From positions 248,001 through 312,000 of the forward strand of contig JAJDEB010000002.1 in NCBI GenBank assembly GCA_029260015.1: DNA of 64,000 nt. The letters are read 5' to 3'. Below the pieces are notes generated by a model that saw only the letters and a program-made list of their open reading frames with translations, had not been told where the DNA came from and did no database searches. Positions 7,759 through 16,800 of this stretch are shown one piece after another. This DNA comes from Phycisphaerae bacterium. GTDB taxonomy: Bacteria > Planctomycetota > Phycisphaerae > UBA1845. The position numbers were made by a program, and so were the translations under genes. The first letter of the stretch is position 1, and each line of letters opens with the position of its first letter.

Positions 7759-9186
7759 GTGTCGAATCGCGAGGTCAGACATCACTGCGGCTTGTTTGGG
7801 GTTTGGGGACACGAGCAAGCGGCGCTGGTGACGCAACTGGGTTTGTACGCCCAGCAGCATCGCGGGCAGGAGTCGGCCGGCATCTGCACGTCTGACGGTA
7901 TCCGGATGCGCCGCCACGTCGGGATGGGCCTCGTCAACGAAGTTTTCTCGCCATCCATTCTTGAACGAATCAACCTCCCCAATGCCATCGGACATGTGCG
8001 TTATTCGACCAGCGGTTCAAGCTGCGAGATGAACGCTCAACCGCTTAGCTTTCGATTCGCAGGTGGGCAGGTGGCGCTGGCCCACAATGGCACGCTGACC
8101 AACGCCCGCGACCTTCGTCACGAATGTGAACAGCGCGGGCAAATCTTTCAAACCACCAGCGATACGGAAGTCATCGTGCATATGCTGGCTGAGAAAGCCT
8201 GCCGCGAAGATCCGGACGGATTGGCCCATGTGCTGGGGCGGCTGGAAGGGGCATATAGCCTGCTGTTCTTGTTTCTCGACCGGTTGGTGGCGGTGCGCGA
8301 TCCGATGGGGTTTCGGCCATTGTGTCTGGGGCGAACGCCATCGGGTGCGATCGTAGCTGCTTCAGAAACTTGTGCTTTGGATATTCTTGATGCGGAGTAC
8401 ATTCGTGATGTCGAACCAGGCGAAATCGTCACGATCGATGCGTCGGGCGTGCACAGTCAGCGATTCGGGCCCGAGTCGCCTTCGCGCGGTGGAGCGTGTG
8501 TTTTCGAGCATGTGTACTTTGCCGACCCCGCAAGCAACATTTTCGGCGAAAACGTGCATCGCGTTCGCGAAGAATCGGGCAGAGTGCTGGCGAAAGAAGC
8601 TCCGGTCGATGCCGATATTGTGATTCCGATCCCGAACTGTGCCCGATGTGCCGCGATTGGATACGCAGCCGAGTCCGGGTTGCCGCTGGGACGCGGGTTT
8701 ACAACGAGTCACTATGCGGGCAGGTCGTTTATCATGCCCGATCAGTTGCAGCGCGACTTGGCTGTCAAGTTGAAGCTGAACGTGATCAAGGAGGCGGTTC
8801 GCGGAAAGCGATTGGTGGTGGTTGAAGATTCGGTGGTGCGCGGTACGACGACTCGTGGCAAGCTAGACGCCTTGCGAAAAGCCGGCGCGACCGAGATCCA
8901 TCTGCGGGTGGCTAGCCCACCACTTCGATACGCATGCTTTCATGGCATCGATTTCCCCGATCCATCGAAGCTGGTGGCGACGAATCGCGATGTCAGACAG
9001 ATTGCGGACTTCCTTGGCGTCGATTCCCTTCACTATCTCTCCTTGGATTCGCTTCTTGGGTGCGTGAAGGGTGATCCACAGCACTACTGTACGGCGTGTT
9101 TTTCTGGCGATTATCCCGTGACAGTCACTGTCGGGTTGATGACAGGGCGACATTCGGGAGTGTCTGACAGGCTTCCGACAGGCTGA
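7759..9186 (+). CDS. purF: Amidophosphoribosyltransferase
   Basis: 475 residues. Makes 5-phosphoribosylamine from PRPP and glutamine, the first step of purine synthesis. The GTG start (AGGGG upstream) leaves nine residues before the catalytic Cys10 (HHCGLFGVWG), consistent with propeptide cleavage as in Bacillus PurF. The PRPP loop VVVEDSVVRGTTTRG lies near residues 352-366. Cysteines 247, 393, 444 and 447 match the 4Fe-4S ligands of the Fe-S class. Odd feature: the usual PDSG segment is replaced by PNCARC (Cys294, Cys297). It is followed by purM after 12 bases. Confidence 0.97.
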   Translation: MSNREVRHHCGLFGVWGHEQAALVTQLGLYAQQHRGQESAGICTSDGIRMRRHVGMGLVNEVFSPSILERINLPNAIGHVRYSTSGSSCEMNAQPLSFRFAGGQVALAHNGTLTNARDLRHECEQRGQIFQTTSDTEVIVHMLAEKACREDPDGLAHVLGRLEGAYSLLFLFLDRLVAVRDPMGFRPLCLGRTPSGAIVAASETCALDILDAEYIRDVEPGEIVTIDASGVHSQRFGPESPSRGGACVFEHVYFADPASNIFGENVHRVREESGRVLAKEAPVDADIVIPIPNCARCAAIGYAAESGLPLGRGFTTSHYAGRSFIMPDQLQRDLAVKLKLNVIKEAVRGKRLVVVEDSVVRGTTTRGKLDALRKAGATEIHLRVASPPLRYACFHGIDFPDPSKLVATNRDVRQIADFLGVDSLHYLSLDSLLGCVKGDPQHYCTACFSGDYPVTVTVGLMTGRHSGVSDRLPTG

Positions 9187-9198
9187 CCGCCAGCACGG

Positions 9199-10284
9199 AT
9201 GGGTGAATCCTTGGCCAAGAAATCCAAAACATCACAACTGACCTACAAAGACTCGGGCGTGGATATTGAAGCCAACGCCCAGTGGGTGCAGCGCATCGGT
9301 TCGCTGATGAAATCGACGTATGGTCCCCGGGTAATGTCGCGGGCGAATGCGTTTGCGGGGATGTTTCGTCTCGATTTCGATGAAGTGTTATTCCGCCGGA
9401 ACTACCGTCAGCCAGTGCTTGTGGGCTGTGCTGATGGCGTCGGCAGCAAGGTGCTCCTAGCCGCAGAGATGGGCGATTTTTCAACTGTGGGGATCGATCT
9501 GGTGGCGATGAACGTCAACGATCTGATTACCTGCGGGGCTGAGCCACTGTTTTTCTTGGATTACCTGGGTGTCAACGCAATCAAGCCGGATGAGATGGTT
9601 TCGATCATGGAGGGGATCGCCGAAGGGTGTCGCCAGGCGAGTTGTTCGCTGCTGGGCGGCGAGACGGCTGAACTGCCGGCTGTCTATGAACCGGGGATCG
9701 TTGAGTTGGCCGGTTTTTCGGTGGGCGTGGTCGAACTGCCGCGTGCGGTCGAACCCGATCGCGTGGAAGCCGGCGACGTGATCATTGGATTACCGTCGTC
9801 GGGGATTCATTCAAACGGTTATTCGCTGGTGCGCAAGGTCATCAAATCCAAACGACTGAAACTTTCGCGCGAGTATGACGAACTCAGTGAGACGTTGGGT
9901 GAAGCAGTACTGCGGCCGACACGCATCTATGTCAATGCGGTGCAGACGCTACTGCGTGGATACAAACGAAAACGGGTCGTCAGCGCGATGGCCCACATCA
10001 CCGGTGGCGGATTGGAAGAAAACATCGAGCGCATACTCCCGAAGAATTGCAGCGCCATCATTCAAACCAAGAAGTGGAACCCCCCGCCAATCTTCCCATT
10101 CCTGCAAAAGCACGGGGTCAGTAAGAAAGAGATGTACAAGGTGTTCAACATGGGCATCGGATATGTACTAATCGTTCGCAAGGCATTCACGGAAGGCGTG
10201 ATGCGCCGCCTGAAGCGTTCGGGTGAAGCACCAATCGCGATCGGAAAGATTACCAAGGGTCGCGGGAGAATAGTCCTAGAATAG
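9199..10284 (+). CDS. purM: Phosphoribosylformylglycinamidine cyclo-ligase
   Basis: 361 residues. Closes the imidazole ring of AIR from FGAM with ATP. Family landmarks: TYKDSGVDIEAN near the N-terminus, GCADGVGSKVLLA, GIDLVAMNVNDLITCGAEPLFFLDYL, GGETAELPAVY, GLPSSGIHSNGYSLVRK, AHITGGGLEENI and FNMGIGYVLIV. Full length. It lies 12 bases after purF, so the two probably form one transcript and supply steps 1 and 5 of purine synthesis. ATG at 9199 was chosen; a TTG at 9211 is possible. Confidence 0.97.
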   Translation: MGESLAKKSKTSQLTYKDSGVDIEANAQWVQRIGSLMKSTYGPRVMSRANAFAGMFRLDFDEVLFRRNYRQPVLVGCADGVGSKVLLAAEMGDFSTVGIDLVAMNVNDLITCGAEPLFFLDYLGVNAIKPDEMVSIMEGIAEGCRQASCSLLGGETAELPAVYEPGIVELAGFSVGVVELPRAVEPDRVEAGDVIIGLPSSGIHSNGYSLVRKVIKSKRLKLSREYDELSETLGEAVLRPTRIYVNAVQTLLRGYKRKRVVSAMAHITGGGLEENIERILPKNCSAIIQTKKWNPPPIFPFLQKHGVSKKEMYKVFNMGIGYVLIVRKAFTEGVMRRLKRSGEAPIAIGKITKGRGRIVLE

Positions 10285-10414
10285 GGTTTGCCGTGCGACC
10301 ATTTCGTGTTCTGCATTTTAACCAAGCGGTTTGCAGGGCGGCCTCTACCTCGGCGCAAATCTGGGTTTTGAAGTGGGCGAGCAAAAGGATCAATTCAAAT
10401 ATCCGCCTTATCTA

Positions 10415-10753
10415 ATGCGTCGTCGCAGGCGCTTTTTGCCGTACATGTTTGTTCTAGGGGCGATCGTGTTGTCGTCGATTGTGCTAGGACTGTTTGGTGT
10501 CACCCATTATCGTTATGAGCTTGTCGGCAATCTGGGTGCACCAATCATTGTTTGGGCAGTGTTCATCCTTCTTTTTCTAGACAAGCGGCGCATCAAGGCG
10601 CGCATCAAAGCGTGCGGGTACATGGTGTGTGTCGAATGCGGTTATGAATTGACCGGCTTGGGTAATAGTGGGCGATGTCCTGAGTGTGGCACGCCATTTG
10701 AAGAAGAATCGCTCCGCAAGACTTGGCGTCGCTGCGAAGATTCCTATTTCTAG
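10415..10753 (+). CDS. Small membrane protein with C-terminal zinc ribbon
   Basis: 112 residues from the ATG at 10415. Basic MRRRRR is followed by two membrane helices (PYMFVLGAIVLSSIVLGLFG and APIIVWAVFILLFL), then a cytoplasmic zinc ribbon CVECGYELTGLGNSGRCPECG. The frame is open upstream to a TTG at 10331 and no start has a convincing ribosome binding site, so the N-terminus is uncertain. It is the same architecture class as the protein at the left edge. Function unknown. Confidence 0.65.
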   Translation: MRRRRRFLPYMFVLGAIVLSSIVLGLFGVTHYRYELVGNLGAPIIVWAVFILLFLDKRRIKARIKACGYMVCVECGYELTGLGNSGRCPECGTPFEEESLRKTWRRCEDSYF

Positions 10754-10784
10754 ATTCTTTGCGATACTAAACTGAAAAGCGCAA

Positions 10785-10832
10785 CAAAAAACAATCGGCA
10801 GCGCCTGCGTAAACGCAATATGCTGCCGATTG
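10785..10832 (-). terminator. Intrinsic terminator of the Tad operon
   Basis: An 11-bp perfect stem (CAATCGGCAGC at 10792-10802 with GCTGCCGATTG at 10822-10832). On the minus strand it is followed by a T-rich run (complement of 10785-10791). It lies about 50 bases after the stop of the TadE-like gene and also faces the end of the zinc-ribbon gene on the plus strand. Confidence 0.85.
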
Positions 10833-10881
10833 ATCTGAGTGGCTGACATGTGTCAGGCATTTGGGCGACAGGTCCGAGGTG

Positions 10882-11319
10882 TTACACCCCTTCTTTGCGC
10901 ATCGAACACGTTCCCGATACGTTTTCTGTGACCTGTCCGATGAACCCCGTCACCGACACGTCCGAGTACGGAACCGTAATCGTGACGCTTACTGTCGGGT
11001 TGCCCGGTGTGTCTTCGGTGACCGAGAGCATCCCGCCCGTAAAGGCGACGCCGCCAGCCGTCATGATCTCAGAGATTCGCTGATAAACCGGGCTGCTCGA
11101 CGAGCTGTATGGCTTCGCCGTCGATTGCAGAACCGCCATTCGGCAACCTTCCCTCGCCGCGTGCTGCGCCGTCTGGCGGACCCGGAACAATTGTCCGAAC
11201 TCCATGATGCCAAACAAGATCGCCAGCAAAACCGGTGTGACCACCGCGAATTCGACAAGCGCCGCCCCTCGTCTGCGGGTACCTGTGCCTGACCGCTTCA
11301 ATCCCATTACTCGTCGCAT
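10882..11319 (-). CDS. TadE-like pilus/secretion protein
   Basis: 145 residues. The ATG at 11319 overlaps the stop of the prepilin peptidase gene (TAATG). The short basic N-terminus is followed by RRGAALVEFAVVTPVLLAILFGIMEFG, the classic TadE signature: Gly, +5 Glu and a hydrophobic helix (class III prepilin-like). The rest is an extracytoplasmic domain of about 100 residues. TadE/TadF are minor pseudopilins of the Flp pilus and are processed by TadV. It is the last gene of flp-tadV-tadE, and an intrinsic terminator follows. Confidence 0.85.
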   Translation of the reverse strand: MRRVMGLKRSGTGTRRRGAALVEFAVVTPVLLAILFGIMEFGQLFRVRQTAQHAAREGCRMAVLQSTAKPYSSSSSPVYQRISEIMTAGGVAFTGGMLSVTEDTPGNPTVSVTITVPYSDVSVTGFIGQVTENVSGTCSMRKEGV

Positions 11320-11870
11320 TAGATCACCCACCAATTACAGACATGACCCGCCAGTACAATCAACGATCCTGCCGTCAGCGGCACTCCGTACGGAAGCAGC
11401 TGAGACGAATCACCAAAACTCTTAGCCGAGCCGAATTCACCAAACATCGTGTCGGGCGATTGCATCTTGGTCCAAATGACGTTCATGTTGGCCAACGCAT
11501 GCTGCGTGCGACCCGTCGACATGATCATCAGAACAGCCACACCGCCACCGATCATCGCGCCGAGCGCGAACGAAACCAACGTCATGTAAGGTCCGAACCA
11601 GACACCAATGGCGGCCATCAACTTCACGTCGCCAGCGCCCATACCATGCATCAGCCACGGAACGATCAAGACGCCGAAACCAACCAATAATCCGAGCGCG
11701 CCACTACCGACACCGGCCAAGCCAAAGAACCATCCTTGAACAGCAAAACCGATCAAGATCAGCGCGACGTTCAGCCAATTCGGAACTTTGCGTTGCGCGT
11801 AATCAATCCAGGACGCAAGTAGAACGCCCGGAACCAAAACCAGACATGTTACCAACCAGAAGGGTTCCAT
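11319..11870 (-). CDS. Prepilin peptidase, TadV/CpaA type
   Basis: 183 residues from the ATG at 11870, which has AAAGG at good spacing; the frame upstream to 11984 has no membrane start. Aspartyl protease of the A24 family, short form without the N-terminal methylase domain. Catalytic aspartates: the one in ASWIDYAQRKVPNWLN and the one in the GxGDxKL motif, seen as HGMGAGDVKLMAAIG. Several membrane helices. It should cleave the Flp pilin and the TadE-like protein encoded on either side. Confidence 0.92.
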   Translation of the reverse strand: MEPFWLVTCLVLVPGVLLASWIDYAQRKVPNWLNVALILIGFAVQGWFFGLAGVGSGALGLLVGFGVLIVPWLMHGMGAGDVKLMAAIGVWFGPYMTLVSFALGAMIGGGVAVLMIMSTGRTQHALANMNVIWTKMQSPDTMFGEFGSAKSFGDSSQLLPYGVPLTAGSLIVLAGHVCNWWVI

Positions 11871-12050
11871 GGTGTGACCTTTCATGAAAGACTGTCGTTT
11901 TGAAATGCTCGAACATCTGGCGACGTTCGTATGCAATCCGGTACAAACTTGTCCCCTCCGGATTCCATCCTCAACTGAGGTCATTCGTCAACAAGGGATG
12001 AGCACCACCGTGATAGTCGATGCCCCAAGTACCCCCTGAAGCGCGCGGCC

Positions 12051-12078
12051 GCCCCCGACAGCTCTCGCCGCCGGGGGC
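12051..12078 (-). promoter_or_regulatory. GC-rich hairpin between pilin and prepilin peptidase genes
   Basis: GCCCCCG (12051-12057) pairs with CGGGGGC (12072-12078), with a 14-base loop and no T-run. It sits just after the flp stop in a 222-base gap before tadV. Such stem-loops downstream of abundant pilin messages often protect the 3' end or act as leaky terminators, which would give more pilin than peptidase. That role is inference. Confidence 0.55.
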
Positions 12079-12092
12079 TCCGCACAAATCGC

Positions 12093-12266
12093 TTACATGG
12101 CGTTGCCGACTGCAGTAAACGCAGCCGAAGCCTTTGTTCCGATGGCCTTCACCGCCGTAATACATACGACGATAATGAGCGCCAACATGACTGCGTACTC
12201 AGTGGCCGTCGGGCCATCTTCGCTACGCAGGAAGTCTTTTGCACGACGCATAATTGCATTCTTCAT
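12093..12266 (-). CDS. flp: Flp-type major pilin
   Basis: 57 residues from the ATG at 12266 (GGGAG upstream). Short leader MKNAIMRRAKDFLRSEDG, then PTATEYAVMLALIIVVCITAVK, the Flp pilin pattern: Gly cleavage site, Glu and Tyr at +5/+6, then a hydrophobic helix. Assembles into Tad pili used for surface attachment. First gene of the minus-strand set flp, tadV, tadE. The ATPase, secretin and platform genes of a full Tad locus are not in this window. Confidence 0.92.
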   Translation of the reverse strand: MKNAIMRRAKDFLRSEDGPTATEYAVMLALIIVVCITAVKAIGTKASAAFTAVGNAM

Positions 12267-12689
12267 ACCGATTTCTCCCTTACTGCTGCTTCCCGATCCT
12301 GACTCTTGCAGGACCGAAAAATGGTTCGCATAGTGGCCCGTCCGTTCGCCAGTACGCATCATTTTCCTCCGAACCTCCTAAGGGTCTCGGTATAGCCCGC
12401 CATCCGTAGCCGGCAAAGCTCTCTCATGTCGCATGCATCAGGCGAATCCATCGCCCACCCGCATTCGACAAGCTAAACCTATGAAACAGAATTGCTGCAC
12501 GCAAACGAATAGCAAAAGAATTTTTGTGACGCACTGTGACACTAAATCCGTGATAACTATTGGACCCAATGACAGTGCGCCCCAAAGTTATCGGCGAACC
12601 TCCGCAACATGGGGCCTTTGCAGAGACCTCTTCTAGCCCTCGCAGAGGGGCGTCGCTTGACTCGGTAACCGGACGTTCGCTTAATGGAT
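12267..12689. other. Intergenic region upstream of flp
   Basis: 423 bases without a convincing gene on either strand. It must contain the flp promoter and a long 5' leader on the minus strand. A GEMM-type (cyclic-di-GMP) riboswitch was looked for because pilin genes often carry one; the leader 12370-12450 is GC-rich and foldable but lacks the conserved core, so none is called. Confidence 0.4.
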
Positions 12690-13580
12690 TCAACAGGAGC
12701 CCGCCAGCATCAAATCGTCCTGCTGCGGGCAAAGACGGTTGCTGATCGTTATGACGAATATCGCCAACAATCCCCCGCCGATAACGTCGGCAAGAAAGTG
12801 CCAACCAGTTGTCAGCGTAGCTACCACGATCAAGGAGTTGATCACCAAACCGAATGCAAACCAACCGCGATGCTTTCGCACGGCATAGGCAAGTAGTATC
12901 GCCCATGTCGTGTGAAACGACGGGAATGTTACCAAGCCCGTCGGAAACGCCACATGAAGCGCGTCGGTACCACGCAGCGCTTCGAGTTGACCAAGATAGA
13001 GTGCTTGCATGGGCGTCATTTCGTAACCATATTGCGCAAACGGACCAGCGGCTGGCATGAGCAAAAACGAGAGAAGCAGGATCGGCTCGCAGATCATAAA
13101 ACCGATCACAAAGCGATTCAACGACAACCGGTCGCGCTTCATCGACAACAAAAGCAGCACCAGAAACGTCTGCACGATGATGCCGTCATACAGGACTGCG
13201 AGGACGTTTCGAACGAACGGAACGCTATCGGAAAAGGCTTTTATGTCGGCAACGCAGAATCCGAGACTAGCGTCGATATTGGCCAACCAGTCGTCAACCA
13301 ACACCCCACCGTGTGTACCGACTGCGTAAAGCGCATGAATTTCGCTTATCCCAGACGATGCCACCCAGGCCAGCGCGCAAAAGAACATGCCCACGCGCGT
13401 CCACTTTTGATATGTGCAGAACATGCCAGCGCCCGCGAGGATGATGATCGTGGGGAGCGGTGCCCACCAAACTTGGGCGAACGTGACCCGTGATGGGAGG
13501 CTGCTAAAGGCCCATAAGTTTAGGGCAACTGCGATCGCGAGAATGAACGCTTTTGCGCGGGTGGCTGGTTCGCGCAGCAT
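12690..13580 (-). CDS. PAP2-family membrane phosphatase/transferase
   Basis: About 296 residues from the ATG at 13580. Six or more membrane helices. Near the C-terminus are the PAP2 motifs FPSFHTTWAILLAYAVR (C2, catalytic His) and TGWHFLADVIGG (C3, catalytic His/Asp), in the spacing of the PAP2_3 / inositol-phosphoceramide-synthase-like group. It should act on a lipid phosphate or polyprenyl-phosphate head group at the outer face of the inner membrane. The frame continues upstream to 13745, but that part reads through two hairpin repeats and is unlikely to be coding; a start between 13580 and 13640 is also possible. Confidence 0.8.
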   Translation of the reverse strand: MLREPATRAKAFILAIAVALNLWAFSSLPSRVTFAQVWWAPLPTIIILAGAGMFCTYQKWTRVGMFFCALAWVASSGISEIHALYAVGTHGGVLVDDWLANIDASLGFCVADIKAFSDSVPFVRNVLAVLYDGIIVQTFLVLLLLSMKRDRLSLNRFVIGFMICEPILLLSFLLMPAAGPFAQYGYEMTPMQALYLGQLEALRGTDALHVAFPTGLVTFPSFHTTWAILLAYAVRKHRGWFAFGLVINSLIVVATLTTGWHFLADVIGGGLLAIFVITISNRLCPQQDDLMLAGSC

Positions 13581-13680
13581 GGGCGTTGCCGGTGCGTCGT
13601 ACTCTAGTCTTGGCAGGGCTGGTGCGTTTATGTTGCTCAAGATGATGTCCGTGTCGTGTGCTTCTTGTAATTGTTCAGTC

Positions 13681-13747
13681 CCCCACCCTAAAGGGCGGGG
13701 CACCCGTTCGTTAATCAATTCCCCACCCTTAAAAGAGTGGGCCACCC
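13681..13747. repeat. Two copies of a CCCCACCC...GGGTGGGCCACCC hairpin repeat
   Basis: Copy 1 at 13681-13705 and copy 2 at 13721-13747, separated by 15 bases. Each can fold as a short hairpin (CCCACCC-TTAAAA-GAGTGGG, then CCACCC). A third relative is at 47211-47239. Probably dispersed repeats of the REP type; they lie upstream of the PAP2 gene. Confidence 0.7.
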
Positions 13748-13897
13748 ATTAGTCACAATGGGCGCGGGTTTTCCCCTGACGATGCATTCAAGCATACGTT
13801 TCAGTGTTGATAACGTCGTCGGAAGGGTGGGCGGGCGAATCGACATCGACCCGAAATTCAAAGTGTGTCCTGTAACTTGCGCCGCGATTGGCGAGAG

Positions 13898-16800
13898 TTA
13901 GCGGACGTTGAAATACTTCGCCTCGGGATGATGGCACACCAGTGCGGTCGTGGTCTGTTCAGGTTCGAGTTGGAACTCGTTGGAGATGGTCACGCCGATT
14001 TGTTTCGGGTTAAGCAGCGGCCACAGTTTGAGCTGATCGTCGAGACGCGGGCAGGCTGGGTACCCGAAGCTGTAACGACTGCCCTGGTATTTCTGTTGCA
14101 ACAGGCGCGGAATCTCGCGGGCATCGTTATCGGCGATGCCGAGTTTAACGCGAATTTGTTTGTGGACGTACTCAGCCAGCGCTTCGGCTGTCTCGACACC
14201 GAGGCCATGCAGGTGTAAATAGTCGCGATAACGGTCGTCGTTGAACCATTCCAACGCTACGTCGGTCACTTGCGGGCCAACGGTCACGACCGAAAACGCC
14301 ACCACATCCATCTCGCCACTGGAAGTCGGCCTGAAGAAGTCGCTCAAACACCAATACGGACTCTTTCGCTGTCGGGGAAAGTCAAATCGGCACAGTTCGC
14401 GATCGTGTTTATTTGGATCGAACACAATCAGCGAGTCACCTTCCGACATGCAGGGCCAAAAGCCATACACAGCTTTGGGGCTTAGAATGTTTTCCGACTC
14501 GCACTGCGCCACGAGGTCACGATAGATCGCCCGAACTTCTGTCTTGACGTATTGGTCGTGTTCCTCGCGCGTCATTTTGCCGCGCTGGTACTGCCACTGC
14601 ACGCCAAATAACATTTTCTCATTCATGTATGCCAGCACATTTTTAAGGGGGATTTGCTCGATGAGCTTCGCCCCCCAGAACGGTGGTTCGGGGATCGCCA
14701 CGTCGCGGGCGATCGTCGAATGGGCTGGCGTTGGTGTATCTAAGACGCGCGCAGGTTTCTCTTCGGATTTGACGGGCGCTTTTTGGGTCGGTGCACTTGA
14801 GCCCACCAACTCGCCAGACATGATGCGATTCATCAGGTTCAAGCCCTCAAACGCATCCTTCGCATAATGCAGCGAGCCTTTGTATGTAGGCGTCAAATCA
14901 ACTTCGACGTACTTGCGCGTAAGCGCTGCACCACCGAGAATGACGACCGGTGACATTCCGCGCTCGTTAAGCACTTCCAGATTCTCTTTCATCACGACCG
15001 TGGACTTAACGAGCAAGCCGCTCATGCCGATGGCGTCGGCTTTGTGTTCTTCCCAGGCGCTGATGATCGCGGAGATCGGTTGCTTGATGCCCAAGTTCAC
15101 AACGGTATAGCCGTTGTTCGACAGGATGATATCAACGAGGTTCTTACCAATGTCGTGAACGTCGCCGCGTACCGTCGCCAGAATGACGGTGCCCTTCGAT
15201 TCGCTGTCGAGCTTGTCCATAAACGGTTCGAGAATCGCGACAGCCGCTTTCATCGTTTCTGCCGACTGCAAGACAAACGGTAGCTGCATCTGCCCAGCCC
15301 CGAACAGGTCGCCGACCGTTTTCATGCCATCTAGCAGAATGTCGTTGATGATGTCGAGCGGGGTATAAGTCGTCATCGCCGCGGTCAGGTCGGATTCCAA
15401 CCCAACCCGATCGCCATCGATGATCCGCAGCTTCAAACGTTCCTCGATGGTGGTGGGCTTTTCCTTCTTTTCAGCCGCAATGGTGTCAGCATCGGTGAAC
15501 ATCCCGATCAATGCCATCAGCGGGTCGTAACCCTCTTTTCGCCGGTCGTAGATCAGATCCTCTGCCGCTTTCTTTTGTTGGTCGTCAATCTTGTAATACG
15601 GCAAAATTCCCGTCGCATGAACGATCGCCGCGTCCAACCCGACCTCGCGGGCGTGGTGCAGAAAAACACTATTGAGCACCCTGCGTACTGGCGGCTTTAA
15701 TCCGAAACTCACGTTACTCAGACCGAGGATCGCGTGGCAATCGGGCATCACTTCTTTGATTTTGCGAATGCCTTCGATCGTTTCCAAACCGAGCTTGCGA
15801 TCAGCCTCGCTGCCCGTTGCCAACGTGAACGTCAGGGCGTCAAAGATCAGGTCGCTCGCTCGAATACCGTGGCGCTTCGTGACGAGGTCGTGAATGCGCT
15901 GGGCGATTTCAAGTTTGCGGTCGGCGGTCTTGGCCATTCCCTCTTCGTCGATGGTCAGTGCAACGAGTGCCGAGCCATGACGCTTGGCCAACCGGCAAAT
16001 GTCATCGAGCTTGTCTTCGCCATCTTCGAGGTTGATCGAGTTGATGATGCACTTACCGCCTGCCAATTTCAAAGCCGCTTCGATGACGGGAACTTCGGTG
16101 CTGTCGATCATCAGCGGGACGGTCACTTCACCGACCGTTCGTTTGAGCAGGCTCGTCATGTCAGCCACTTCGTCGCGACCGACATACGCGGTGCAAACGT
16201 CGAGAACATGGCTGCCCTGCTTCACCTGTTGGCGGCCAACTTGGATCATTCCGTCCAAGTCGTTGGCAGCGAGCAACTCCTTAAATTTGCGTGAACCGTT
16301 GGCGTTGGTTCGTTCGCCGACACTCAGTAAAGCGTTGTCCTGCCTGAAGTTGACGGCTTGATAAAGGCTTGAACATGACGGCTCAAGAACCGCATCGCGC
16401 GCCTTAGGCTTTCGGCCTTTCATGGCCTCGACGACGGCTTGCAGGTGCTCGGGTGTGGTACCGCAGCATCCACCGACTAACCCGACACCGTCATCCTCGA
16501 CGAACTCGACGAGCCACTTGGCCATCTCTTTCGGCGTCAACGGGAAGTGCGGTTTACTATCGACCAATTCGGGCAAACCTGCATTGGGTTGTATAAGAAT
16601 GGGGCGCGTCGATTGCGTAGAAAGAACGCGCACATGCTCGCTCATTTCCTGCGGTCCGGTCGCGCAATTCATCCCGATGACTTTGACCTGCGGATAGGCA
16701 TCCAGCGCTACGATCGCGGCGAGTGTTTCGGTGCCGACGAGCATCGTACCGGTGGTCTCTACTGTGAACGTGCAAATAATCGGTACTTCGATGCCGGCTT

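Noticed and set aside
12370..12480. Cyclic-di-GMP (GEMM) riboswitch in the flp leader
   Set aside because: Looked for because pilin genes often have one; the region folds but lacks the conserved GEMM core sequences.
12424..12906. 160-codon minus-strand frame overlapping the end of the PAP2 gene
   Set aside because: Runs in another frame through the PAP2 3' end and through the flp leader; shows no protein-like pattern.
13581..13745. N-terminal extension of the PAP2 protein
   Set aside because: The extension reads through two dispersed hairpin repeats and encodes no plausible leader; a later start was used.
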